The position numbers and the translations under genes are program-made. Shown one piece after another: positions 25,001-32,672 of a stretch of DNA of 45,502 bases; the stretch's first letter is position 1; the number at the start of each line of letters is the position of its first letter. The DNA is from an uncultured Kiritimatiellota bacterium (GTDB taxonomy: Bacteria > Verrucomicrobiota > Kiritimatiellia > RFP12 > UBA1067), in assembly GCA_934635045.1 (NCBI GenBank), contig CAKTZA010000025.1, positions 1 to 45,502 of the forward strand. The letters run 5' to 3'. The notes under the pieces are model-generated. The model saw only the letters and a program-made list of their open reading frames with translations, ran no database searches and was not told the origin of the DNA.

Positions 25001-26792
25001 CGTCGGCGGCGAGGGCTGCGCACGGCTCGCGGCGTCCGTCGCGCACGTGAACGGGCGGCGATTCGTGGGCGCCGAGAGCTTCACCGCGTTTCCGGCGGAC
25101 GGCAAGTGGCAGGCGGATCCGTTCTCACTCAAGGCGCAGGCCGACCGCGTCTTCGCGCGCGGCGTGAACCGGCTCTACTTCCACCGCTACGCGCACCAGC
25201 CCTGGACGTCGCCGACGCGGTATCCCGGCATGACAATGGGCGCCTGGGGCACGCACTTCGAGCGCACCGTCACGTGGTGGCGGCAGGGCCGCGACTTCAT
25301 CACCTACCTGTCCCGCGTCCAGTACCTGCTGCAGATGGGCGAGAACGTTGCGGACTGCCTCATGGTGACGGGGGCGGAGACGCCGGATGGCGGCGGCGAC
25401 GCGCAGCAGACGACGGCGGGCTGGCCGCAGCCGCCGGAGGGCTACGCCTTCGACTGGTGCACGCGCCGACAGGCCGAAAACGCCGACCTGCGCGCGCGGT
25501 ATGTGGTGACGGCGACGTCGGAAGCGGAGGCCGCCGAGAAGCTGCGCGCGGCGGGGCTTGAGCCGGACTTCATCTGCGAAACGCCGTCCGTGACGGCGGA
25601 TGTCGCGTGGTGTCACCGCCGCTACGGGAAGGGCGTCGAGGCCTATTTCGTCGCGTGCGGCGTCAGCGACCGCGCCGTCGAGCTGACGTGCTCGTTCCGG
25701 CAGGCGCGCGGCGTTGTCGAGCTGTGGGACGCGGAGACGGGCGAAATCCGGCGGGCGCGCCGCGTCGCGCGGCAGGGCGGGCGGACGCGCGTGACGCTTG
25801 CGCTGAAGCCGTCGGGCATCGTCTTCGTCGTGTTCCGCCCGTCCTCGTCGGCACCGTTCGAGTCGTCCTTCGCGCCTGTTGCGGAGACACCCGTCGCCGG
25901 GCCGTGGACGGTCACGCTGGGCGCGAAGACGTGCGTCTGGACGAATCTCGTGGACTGGGCGGCGTCGGACGACCCGGAGATCCGCTACTTCTCCGGCACG
26001 GGGGCCTACGAGACGACGGTACACCTGCCGGCGTGCGGGGCGGGCGAACGGCTGGTGCTGGACTTGGGGAATCTCAAGAATCTCGCGGAGGTCTTCGTCG
26101 ATGGCGAGAAGCTGCCGACGCTCTGGCGTCCGCCGTTCCGCTGCGTGCTGCCGCCGGGCCCGGCGCGGACGGCCCGTCTGCGGGTCGAGGTGACGAACCT
26201 CTGGCCGAACCGCCTGATTGGCGACGACTTCCTGCCGGAGGATGCCGACCGCGCGGCGAACGGCGGCGTGAAGGCCATTCCCGCCTGGGTGACGGAGGGG
26301 CGTCCAAGCCCGACCGGGCGCACGACCTTCACGACGTGGCGTCACTGGACGAAGGACGACAGGCCGCTGCCGTCGGGCCTCTTCGGCCCCGTGCGCCTCG
26401 TGACGGAACGCTCTGAACCCGCAGACACGCATCTCCCTGCGGGACAGTCGTCCGCATCATTGGCCCGTTGCGTATGTCCTGTCGCTTGCCGTGCGTCCGC
26501 TCCCGTCGCCCGCATCCGCGAATCCCCGTGCGTGGCATCGTCGCCGGATACGGCTCCTCGCCCCGCGCGTCCTTCGCGGCGCGTGCGCCGAACGCGGGCG
26601 CTCGCGCGTCGCTACGCGATCACCTTCTGCCTTCATCTGACGAACGCAGATTCTCTCGAAGCGGCGGAGCAAGTCGCCCTTGGCTCGGAGGAGCCGACAG
26701 TCGCGCGTGAGGACAGAGAGGATCGCCCATCGCCTCGGGGCTTTCGCTTGCCGAGACGCATCTCGCCGAGGGGAATGCCTTGTCACGTCTGA
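22086..26792 (+). CDS. GH30-GH106 fusion (glucosylceramidase-family glycosidase plus alpha-L-rhamnosidase) with abnormal C-terminal tail
   Basis: A 1568-residue open frame. Residues about 40-450 are a GH30 enzyme: GLGGGLGD, SPWTPPGWMKTNG, TVQNEPE (acid/base Glu201) and HQTEFGP (nucleophile Glu297), ending in a beta strand domain. Residues about 458-1445 are a GH106 alpha-L-rhamnosidase: RPWTWWHWMDGHVS, GGATVFDVTAG, CSGYSSSGGPW, and at the end a jelly-roll finishing with SGLFGPVRLV, where GH106 proteins normally stop. The remaining 120 or so residues are Arg/Ser/Pro-rich, match nothing and are read from a terminal-inverted-repeat element (from codon 1453). AAAGGAGA precedes the ATG by 9 bases. 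The N-terminus MQMVLTLAAVAAF is only a weak signal peptide. Last gene of the operon. Confidence 0.87.
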   Translation: MQMVLTLAAVAAFQTTRDGEFSEVRTVPPTSEEAWQTPVLDLDAARSSHPYLGLGGGLGDATCKLLSELPPDRRRALLEELFSEKGLNLSVARVQVGANDYSTEVYTYDDGAPDPELKRFSIDKDRRWVLPTLREVSEIRKDVFILASPWTPPGWMKTNGGLFGGWMKSEWLETYADYCLKFVSAYRDAGVNVQAFTVQNEPECQRGGSPTCLWHPEQEAKMAKLLRARLDAAGFDGTRIWLWDHNYDGYRRVLDQLRDAELLKAVDAVAWHPYGGEPSMLDRVRAAHPALPFHQTEFGPNIDPALGRDLAFWGKTIIGALRHGCSSFLNFCLVLDANGYPNTSQGLGCGGFVELDVQAGTWKPSAQYKAFRHFSPFVRRGAKILDCAWSDPSGTEAIAFENPDGTRVIVFAVPGENPHTRRQVQFKVDGAYHLLSVPEHSITTFVLEKNEGLSLERGFRRPPASARPWTWWHWMDGHVSHAGITADLEAMRDIGLGGATVFDVTAGMARGPVDFGTEAWFGAVGHAVREAHRLGLEIQVPNCSGYSSSGGPWVKPEQSMKFVVHTETRADGPRRFDGVLPAPPNPHGFYADIAVLAFPVPSAEGEPLPSAQGEQTFMGDTGGTVEFSSSEPFEATGVSFVLTGGGQWNEPARFAVAYSDDGVTWRDGGARDFDVRRSGSGPTGRRYYPLDRPIRGKKFRITFSFPPEPTSPGYEPGYVGRFTVRDAALERRAALSDLDGKTFRIRQQIRRDSFPTKPGQVVALSAVTNLTHLLTADGRLAWDVPAGRWAILRVGFAANGERNHPVSGGGSGLEVDKLDRAALDAHFDAYVEKLCARLGPDLVGQGKRALSGILVDSYEVGSQNWTQGFERIFRQRRGYDLVPWLALLSGRVVDSVAESERVLGDFRAVIAELFAENYSDALAARCRARGLQFGVECYGNGPFNALEYGRSADIPMCEFWAKKGDGVVNSTAVGGEGCARLAASVAHVNGRRFVGAESFTAFPADGKWQADPFSLKAQADRVFARGVNRLYFHRYAHQPWTSPTRYPGMTMGAWGTHFERTVTWWRQGRDFITYLSRVQYLLQMGENVADCLMVTGAETPDGGGDAQQTTAGWPQPPEGYAFDWCTRRQAENADLRARYVVTATSEAEAAEKLRAAGLEPDFICETPSVTADVAWCHRRYGKGVEAYFVACGVSDRAVELTCSFRQARGVVELWDAETGEIRRARRVARQGGRTRVTLALKPSGIVFVVFRPSSSAPFESSFAPVAETPVAGPWTVTLGAKTCVWTNLVDWAASDDPEIRYFSGTGAYETTVHLPACGAGERLVLDLGNLKNLAEVFVDGEKLPTLWRPPFRCVLPPGPARTARLRVEVTNLWPNRLIGDDFLPEDADRAANGGVKAIPAWVTEGRPSPTGRTTFTTWRHWTKDDRPLPSGLFGPVRLVTERSEPADTHLPAGQSSASLARCVCPVACRASAPVARIRESPCVASSPDTAPRPARPSRRVRRTRALARRYAITFCLHLTNADSLEAAEQVALGSEEPTVAREDREDRPSPRGFRLPRRISPRGMPCHV

Positions 26793-26926
26793 TAGACTGA
26801 CGTGTGGCGATGGCGGCGACTCCTCGCAGGACCCGGATCGAGGCCGAAGGCCGACATAGACGGAGCGCAGCGACGTCCGTTCGCGCGATCTGTCGGGCCG
26901 ACGGGCCCATGATGCGGACGACTGTC
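26443..26926. repeat. 484-bp element with 26-bp terminal inverted repeats (MITE-like)
   Basis: GACAGTCGTCCGCATCAT plus 8 more bases at 26443-26468 is the reverse complement of 26901-26926 with a single mismatch. The interior has no plausible gene. No clear target-site duplication is visible at the ends. It lies exactly where the GH106 gene should have ended and where the next promoter region begins. Confidence 0.72.
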
Positions 26927-26987
26927 TGTTCTGTGGGGAGCGTATTCTCTTTTTATGCTGAAGCCCTGCGTTCTTCGCCCGTGCCAC

Positions 26988-27016
26988 TTGCGCTTTTGCG
27001 GCGGATTCGGTATAAT
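26988..27016 (+). promoter_or_regulatory. Promoter of the small basic protein-prmA unit
   Basis: TTGCGC at 26988-26993, a 17-base spacer ending in GG, and TATAAT at 27011-27016. Confidence 0.8.
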
Positions 27017-27061
27017 ACGCACCATTATTTTTCCACAGGAAGAAAGAAGAGGTAGATAAAA

Positions 27062-27274
27062 ATGGGTACTGGTCGTACACTCCGCAAGGAGTCCCACGTT
27101 CGTCCGTGCAAGACGCCCGCCGGCAAGGCGCGCAAGTCGAAGGCGCAGCGCGCGCGCCTCGTCAAGTTCGGTATGGACGCTGAGAAGGTTGCGCTCATGG
27201 GCGACGAGGCTGTTCGCGTCCTTGTGCAGCGTCCGACGGTGGTCAAGAAGCTCGTCGCCAAGAAGGCGAAGTAA
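27062..27274 (+). CDS. Small basic protein (70 aa)
   Basis: A Lys/Arg-rich protein with no signal peptide or membrane segment and a C-terminus VVKKLVAKKAK. AGAAGAGG lies about 9 bases before the ATG, and a strong promoter sits 45 bases upstream, so it is likely well expressed. The layout (basic N-terminus, RARL-VKFGM helix, RVLVQRPTVV strand, Lys tail) recalls the short basic, possibly ribosome-associated proteins known from Verrucomicrobia and Chlamydiae, but I do not recognise a specific family. It is immediately followed, without a gap, by the ribosomal-protein methyltransferase gene, which supports a link to ribosomes or nucleic acid. Function unproven. Confidence 0.75.
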   Translation: MGTGRTLRKESHVRPCKTPAGKARKSKAQRARLVKFGMDAEKVALMGDEAVRVLVQRPTVVKKLVAKKAK

Positions 27275-28126
27275 ATGACGTTCGTCAGCTGTTCCGTCCC
27301 GGAACGGTTCGTGAATCCCCTCTTCGAGGTCTTCGACGGAGGGGACTTCATTTTGTCTTCGTACCGCGACATCGAAGAGGACTTCACGCGGATGCGGATC
27401 TATTTCGAGGATCCGTCCGCGACCGAGGCCGCGAAGACGTGCCTGAAGGCCGCGCTGGACATCGTGGGCGTGGACGCGCCGATCGAGGTGGGCGAGATTG
27501 CCGACGAGGACTGGAAGCTCGCCTACCGCCGCCATTTCAAGACGGAGAACGTCGGGCGGCGCCTCGTCACCGTGCCGGCGTGGGAGAAGGTTCCCGAAGG
27601 CGACCGCGTGCCGATTGTCCTCGATCCCGGCATGGCGTTCGGCACGGGCAAGCACGAGACGACGCGCGCCTGCCTTGAATATATCGACGAGCTTGCGCCG
27701 GTCGACTCGTTCCTCGACATGGGGTGCGGGTCGGGCATCCTCTCCATTGCGGCGGCGAAGCTTGGCTGCCGCGCGGTCACGGGCTTCGACGTCGACTCGG
27801 AGGCCGTCGAGGCCTCGCGCGAAAACGCGGCGGCGAACGGCGTCGCGGTCGATTTCTTCAGGTACGGCCTGGGGGCGAACGTGAAGTGCGACCTCGGCCG
27901 GGCCGACCTCGTCGTCGCGAACATCCTGGGGCCGCTCCTCATTCGCTTTGCGGACGAGATCGCGCCGTGCGCGTCGCGGCATCTCGTCGTTTCGGGCATC
28001 TTGACGACGCTTTATCCGAACGTCCTTGCCGCGTATGCGGCGCGCGGCTTCGAGGAAGTCTCGCGCAAGACGCTGGGCGAGTGGACGACAGGTCTTTTGA
28101 TGAGGAGGCACAATCCATGTCACTGA
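27275..28126 (+). CDS. prmA: Ribosomal protein L11 methyltransferase
   Basis: A 283-residue cytoplasmic enzyme that trimethylates ribosomal protein L11 using S-adenosylmethionine. The family signature is clear: DPGMAFGTGKHETT (about 117-130), the SAM-binding loop FLDMGCGSGILSIAAAKLG (about 148-166) and NILGPLL in place of the NI-L-A/G motif IV. The N-terminal substrate-recognition part is present (about 1-85), so the length is normal. Its ATG directly abuts the stop codon of the small basic protein, and its stop overlaps the next gene by 10 bases; the three genes are surely cotranscribed. Confidence 0.93.
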   Translation: MTFVSCSVPERFVNPLFEVFDGGDFILSSYRDIEEDFTRMRIYFEDPSATEAAKTCLKAALDIVGVDAPIEVGEIADEDWKLAYRRHFKTENVGRRLVTVPAWEKVPEGDRVPIVLDPGMAFGTGKHETTRACLEYIDELAPVDSFLDMGCGSGILSIAAAKLGCRAVTGFDVDSEAVEASRENAAANGVAVDFFRYGLGANVKCDLGRADLVVANILGPLLIRFADEIAPCASRHLVVSGILTTLYPNVLAAYAARGFEEVSRKTLGEWTTGLLMRRHNPCH

Positions 28127-29223
28127 AGGTTCTGGTCATCAATCCGGGGTCGACATCGACCAAGGTGAGCCTGTTTGAGGACAAGCGGGCAAAATTCGAG
28201 AAAAGCGTCTTCCACGACTCGTCGGTGCTCCTGAAGTTCGCGCACGTCAACGACCAGCTGCCGTTCCGCTACGACCTGATCGTCTCGCTCCTGAAGGAGA
28301 AGGGCGTCGAGCCCGCGTCGATCGACGCCTTCGTCGGGCGCGGCGGCAGCGCGCATACGCAGCCGGGCGGCATCACGGTCATCGACCGGAGGCTCTTCGA
28401 CGACACGGTCGCCGGCGTCGGCGGGTCGGAGCATCCGGCCAAGCTCGGCGTCATGCTCGCGTGGAAGTTCGCGCAGGAATACGGGAAGCCCGCCTACACG
28501 CTCAATCCGACGAACGTCGACGAGTACGGCGAACTGGCGCGCCTGACGGGCGTCAGGGGCGTCTACCGCACGCCGCATTCGCACGTCCTCAACCAGAAGG
28601 CCGTCGCCGAGTACCATGCGGAGAAGATGGGGCGCCGCTACGAGGACTGCAGCTTCATCGTCGCGCACATCGACGGCGGCATCACCGTCGGCGCGCACGA
28701 CCACGGGCGGATGGTCGACGGCAACATGGGGGCCGACGGCGAGGGCGCGTTCACGCCGACGCGCATCGGCTCGGTGCCTGTCCTTCAGCTGCTCGACTAC
28801 ATCGAGGCGCACACTGTTGCGGACGTGCGGCTGCGCTGCACGCGCGCGGGCGGCTTCGTCGACCTCTTCGGCACGTCGAACTCCGACGTCATCCACGCGA
28901 AGGTCGATGCGGGCGACCGCAAGGCGACGCTCGTCTGGCAGACGATGATCTACCAGGTCTGCAAGATGATCGGCGAAATGAGCGCCGTGCTCTGCGGCAA
29001 GGTCGACGCGATCCTGCTCACGGGCGGCCTGCTGCGCTTCCCCGACGTCGCCGAGGGCGTCCGCCGCCGCTGCGGCTTCATCGCGCCGATCGCGACGTAT
29101 CCGGGCGAAATGGAGCAGGAGGCGATGGCCTATCCCGCGCTGCGCGTCCTAAAGGGCGAGATCGTGCCGCGCCGCTACGAGAGCCGCGACGTCTGGAACG
29201 GCTTCGGCGACATCGACCTGTAA
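28117..29223 (+). CDS. buk: Butyrate kinase family acyl kinase
   Basis: A 368-residue member of the acetate/butyrate kinase (ASKHA) superfamily that interconverts acyl phosphate and ADP with acyl acid and ATP, a fermentative ATP-yielding step. Features: LVINPGSTSTKVSLF at the N-terminus (phosphate loop), GRGG, SEHPAKLGVMLAW, TPHSHVLNQKAVA, HIDGGITVGAH, NMGADGEGAFTPTRIG and ILLTGGLLRF. Start at 28117 chosen because GAGGAGG lies 8 bases upstream; it overlaps the prmA stop. No phosphotransbutyrylase is in the window. Substrate may be butyrate, isobutyrate or another branched acid. Confidence 0.88.
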   Translation: MSLKVLVINPGSTSTKVSLFEDKRAKFEKSVFHDSSVLLKFAHVNDQLPFRYDLIVSLLKEKGVEPASIDAFVGRGGSAHTQPGGITVIDRRLFDDTVAGVGGSEHPAKLGVMLAWKFAQEYGKPAYTLNPTNVDEYGELARLTGVRGVYRTPHSHVLNQKAVAEYHAEKMGRRYEDCSFIVAHIDGGITVGAHDHGRMVDGNMGADGEGAFTPTRIGSVPVLQLLDYIEAHTVADVRLRCTRAGGFVDLFGTSNSDVIHAKVDAGDRKATLVWQTMIYQVCKMIGEMSAVLCGKVDAILLTGGLLRFPDVAEGVRRRCGFIAPIATYPGEMEQEAMAYPALRVLKGEIVPRRYESRDVWNGFGDIDL

Positions 29224-29293
29224 GCGACGCGCACCTGCTGCCGCAGCGGCAGGGGGGCCAGGAAGTCCGTGCGGACGCGGAAGGAGCGAGAAC

Positions 29294-31498
29294 GTGTTTG
29301 GAAAATGCTTGAAGCTTGACATACGCGGCGCATCGCACGCGCGCGCGATTCGGTTTGCGCTGTCGGGGTTCCCGAAGGGCTTCGCCGTCGATGCGGCGGC
29401 CCTCGCGGCGTTCATGGAACGGCGCGCGCCGGGGCGTGATCGGCTGTCGACCCAGCGGCGCGAGGCGGATGCCGTCGTCTTCACGGCGGGCGTTGCGGAC
29501 GGCGTCACGACGGGCGGGACGGTCTGCGGCGAGATCCGCAACGCCGACGCGCGGCCACGCGACTACGGCGCGGCGCGCACGGTGCCGCGTCCCGGCCACG
29601 CCGACTTCGGCCAGTGGGTCGAGACGGGCGTCATCCCGACGGGCGGCGGCAAGAATTCGGGGCGCCTCACGGCGGCCGTCTGCGCGGCGGGCGGACTCTG
29701 CAAGCAGTTCCTCGCGGCGCGCGGCATCGCGGTCGCGGCGTCCGTCGAGTCGATCCACGGCCAGACGGGCGAACGGCGGATGGTGCGCGAGATCGAGGCG
29801 GCGCGCGACGCGGGCGATTCCGTCGGCGGCTGGATTTCCGGCACGGTGACGGGCCTGCCGCCGGGGCTGGGCGGCGCGCTCTTCGACGGACTTGAATCGG
29901 AACTTTCCGCCGCGCTCTTCGCGATTCCCGGCGTGAAGGCCGTGAGCTTCGGCGACGGCCTCCGCGCGCCGGATCTCCTCGGCAGCGCGTTCAACGACGC
30001 CTTTGTCGTTGGCACGGACGGCGGCGTGCGCACGAAGACGAACCGCCAGGGCGGCATTCTCGGCGGGCGCACGAGCGGCATGCCCGTCACGTTCCATGTC
30101 GCGTTGCGGCCGACGCCGACGATCTACAAGGAGCAGAGGTCGGTCGATCTCGCGACGATGAAGCCCGCGCGCCTTGCGATGAAGGGCCGCCACGACCCGT
30201 GCATCGTCCGCCGCGCCGTGCCCGTCGTCGAGGCGGCGGTCGCATTTGCGCTGGCGGACGCGATTCTCGCGGACGAGGCGGCGCGTCCGCGCATCTGCCT
30301 CACGCTGACGGGCGCGACGCTTGCGGAAGACCTCGCGCAGTATGCGTCACAGCGCTACTTCACGGACATGGTGGAACTGCGCATCGACCTCCTGAAGCCG
30401 TCCGAACGCGCGCGGGCGAAGGACTTCCCGAAGCTTCTGCCGAAGGGCGTGCCGGTCATCTTCACGCAGGACATCGACCACACGGTGCTGTCCGACGGGC
30501 GGCTCATCAACCCCGTGCACGACTTCAGGGGGCCGGTGAAGAACCTGCCGGCGAAGTGCCGCGCGCTGTCGGGCAAGGCGGGCGCAATCGCCAAGGTCGC
30601 GTTCCAGCCGAAGTCGATGGCGGATGTCGCGCGGCTTTTCGCGGAGACGAAGGACCTGACGGACGTGCCGCACGTCACGCTCGCGATGGGCGCGCAGGGG
30701 CTCGCCTCGCGCGTCCTTGCGGGGCGGACGCATTCGCTTTGGACGTACTGCTCGGTCGGCGGACTGGAGGCGATCGGCCACATCTCGCCGGAGGAGCTCG
30801 TGCGGACGTACCGCTTCCGCGCGGTGACGCGCGACGCGGCGCTCTACGGCGTGACGGGCTGGCCGCTGAAGAAGACGCGCTCGCCCGAGCTCCACAACGC
30901 CGCGTTCGCCGCCGAGGACGAGGACGCGGTGATGGTGCCGTTCCCGTCCCAGACGGCGGCGGAGGCCCTGGCCTTCATGAAGGCGATGGGGATGAAGGGC
31001 CTCGCCGTCACGATTCCGCACAAGCAGGCGATCATGCCGCTCCTCGACCGCATCGACCCGCTGGCGAAGAAGGTCGGCGCGGTCAACACGGTCACGTGCG
31101 TGAATGGAAAGTACGTCGGCTCCAACACGGACGTCGCGGGCTTTTCCGAGGCGCTGGTCGCCTTCGCGGGCGACGTGCGGGGGAAGACGGCGGCGGTTCT
31201 CGGCGACGGCGGCGCGGCGCAGGCCGTGAAGGTCGCGCTCCGGGCGCTCGGCGTGCGGTTCGAGGTCTTCCACCGGCGGACGCCGCGTCCGGGCTTCGAC
31301 ATCCTGATCAACGCGACGCCGGTCGACCCGATCCCGGGCTACGCCTTTTCGGGGCGGGAGCTCGTCTACGACCTCGGCTACGTGCCGGAAGTGACGCCGC
31401 TCCTCGCGCGCGCGGCGGCGGCGGGCTGCCGCGTCGAGAACGGGCTCTCGATGCTGCGGGCGCAGGCCCGCGAGCAGCGGCGCATCTGGGGCGCGTGA
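29294..31498 (+). CDS. Trifunctional fusion: chorismate synthase - 3-dehydroquinate dehydratase (shortened) - shikimate dehydrogenase
   Basis: 734 residues joining three shikimate-pathway steps. Residues 1-330: chorismate synthase (RPGHADFGQW at 99-108, GGGKNSGR at 117-124, HDPCIVRRAVP at 300-310). Residues 331-508: type I dehydroquinate dehydratase with ELRID (Glu361), VHDF (His409), the Schiff-base lysine in AKVAF (Lys434) and MGAQGLASR (Arg473). The roughly 50-60 residues normally lying between VIFT and HDF, including the conserved DxE, are missing, and the usual Gln of APGQI is His496. Residues 517-734: shikimate dehydrogenase (YGVTGWPLKKTRSPELHN, VTIPHK with Lys577, GAVNTV, NTD with Asp613, NADP loop LGDGGAAQAV). 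GTG start with AAGGAG 8 bases upstream. A small hairpin (29238-29252) separates it from the kinase gene. Confidence 0.9.
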   Translation: MFGKCLKLDIRGASHARAIRFALSGFPKGFAVDAAALAAFMERRAPGRDRLSTQRREADAVVFTAGVADGVTTGGTVCGEIRNADARPRDYGAARTVPRPGHADFGQWVETGVIPTGGGKNSGRLTAAVCAAGGLCKQFLAARGIAVAASVESIHGQTGERRMVREIEAARDAGDSVGGWISGTVTGLPPGLGGALFDGLESELSAALFAIPGVKAVSFGDGLRAPDLLGSAFNDAFVVGTDGGVRTKTNRQGGILGGRTSGMPVTFHVALRPTPTIYKEQRSVDLATMKPARLAMKGRHDPCIVRRAVPVVEAAVAFALADAILADEAARPRICLTLTGATLAEDLAQYASQRYFTDMVELRIDLLKPSERARAKDFPKLLPKGVPVIFTQDIDHTVLSDGRLINPVHDFRGPVKNLPAKCRALSGKAGAIAKVAFQPKSMADVARLFAETKDLTDVPHVTLAMGAQGLASRVLAGRTHSLWTYCSVGGLEAIGHISPEELVRTYRFRAVTRDAALYGVTGWPLKKTRSPELHNAAFAAEDEDAVMVPFPSQTAAEALAFMKAMGMKGLAVTIPHKQAIMPLLDRIDPLAKKVGAVNTVTCVNGKYVGSNTDVAGFSEALVAFAGDVRGKTAAVLGDGGAAQAVKVALRALGVRFEVFHRRTPRPGFDILINATPVDPIPGYAFSGRELVYDLGYVPEVTPLLARAAAAGCRVENGLSMLRAQAREQRRIWGA

Positions 31499-31510
31499 GC
31501 CGACGTGACG

Positions 31511-31539
31511 TGCGCGCGGTTTCCGTTTTTTGGTATAAT
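31511..31539 (+). promoter_or_regulatory. Promoter of pilT
   Basis: TATAAT at 31534-31539 preceded by TTTTTTGG; the -35 at 17 bases is a poor TGCGCG, so the extended -10 probably dominates. Confidence 0.7.
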
Positions 31540-31565
31540 TGCGCGACAAAGAGGAGAGACACAAG

Positions 31566-32666
31566 ATGGACATCCACATTGAAGACCTGCTTCAGGCCAC
31601 GATCGACGAGGGGGCTTCCGACCTCCACATCCGCGCGCACATGCCGCCCAAGCTGCGCGTCCACGGCGAGCTGCTGCCGATTGCGGACGAGGAGCTGAGC
31701 GAGGAGGACTCGTACGGGCTCTGCAAGGAGATGATCGCGCGGTCGAGCGACCCGAGCAAGATGGACGAGGTCGAGAAGAGCGGCGGCGCCGACTTCGCGC
31801 TCGCGCACCCGGACGGGACGCGCTTCCGCGTGTCGATCTTCAAGGAGCGCAAGCGCTACGGCGCGGTGCTGCGCCAGATCCCGAACACGCTCCTCACGAT
31901 GGAGCAGCTGGGGCTGCCGCCGGTCGTGAAGGAGCTCCTCTTCAAGCCGCGCGGGCTCATCCTCGTCACCGGCCCGACGGGTTCCGGCAAGTCGACGACG
32001 CTCGCCTCGATGCTGAACGTCATCAACCAGGAGCGCAACGTCCACATCATCACGATCGAGGACCCGATCGAGTTCTACCACACCTCGCAGAACTCGCTCG
32101 TCACCCAGCGCGAGGTCGGCGACGACGTGCCGAGCTTCGCCGAGGCGATCCGCCGCGCGCTCCGCCAGGACCCGGACGTCATCCTCGTCGGCGAAATGCG
32201 CGACCTGGAGACGATCGCGGCGGCGATCACGGCGGCCGAGACGGGCCACCTCGTCTTCGGCACGCTGCACACGACGGGCGCGGCGGAGACGATCGACCGC
32301 ATCGTGGACGCCTTCCCGATGAACCAGCAGTCGCAGATCCGCACGCAGCTCGCGGCGGGCATGCAGGCCGTCATCTCGCAGATCCTCCTGCCGAAGCTCG
32401 GGCCGGACGGACAGGTCCACGGGCGCGTCGCCGCGTTCGAGGTCATGACGACGACGGACGCGATCCGCAGCCGCATCCGCGACAACAAGACGAACATGAT
32501 CAAGTCGGATTTGCAGACGGGCGCGAAGTTCGGCATGCAGACGCTCGACTCGCACCTGACGCAGCTCTACAAGCAGGGCCTCATCGCCTACGAGGAGCTG
32601 ATCACGAAGTCGCAGGATCCCGACTCGATCGTGCAGAAGCTGCGCGAAGAGGGCTACGGCGCGTAA
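31566..32666 (+). CDS. pilT: Type IV pilus retraction ATPase
   Basis: A 366-residue hexameric ATPase that powers pilus retraction and twitching motility, acting at the cytoplasmic face of the inner membrane. Visible motifs: N-terminal MDIHIEDLLQ and SDLHI, Walker A GPTGSGKSTT (about 134-143), Asp box TIEDPIEF, Walker B RQDPDVILVGEMRDLETI, and His box GHLVFGTLHTTGA. The GEMRDLETI form and length are typical of PilT/PilU rather than GspE/PilB. The start at 31566 follows GAGGAG. The platform gene pilC is 5 kb downstream, outside this unit. Confidence 0.93.
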   Translation: MDIHIEDLLQATIDEGASDLHIRAHMPPKLRVHGELLPIADEELSEEDSYGLCKEMIARSSDPSKMDEVEKSGGADFALAHPDGTRFRVSIFKERKRYGAVLRQIPNTLLTMEQLGLPPVVKELLFKPRGLILVTGPTGSGKSTTLASMLNVINQERNVHIITIEDPIEFYHTSQNSLVTQREVGDDVPSFAEAIRRALRQDPDVILVGEMRDLETIAAAITAAETGHLVFGTLHTTGAAETIDRIVDAFPMNQQSQIRTQLAAGMQAVISQILLPKLGPDGQVHGRVAAFEVMTTTDAIRSRIRDNKTNMIKSDLQTGAKFGMQTLDSHLTQLYKQGLIAYEELITKSQDPDSIVQKLREEGYGA

Positions 32667-32672
32667 GCTCGG

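Noticed and set aside
26460..27080. Open frames on both strands inside the 26.4-27.0 kb inverted-repeat element
   Set aside because: Composition is Arg/Ser-rich without domains. I treat the segment as an inserted element rather than a coding one.
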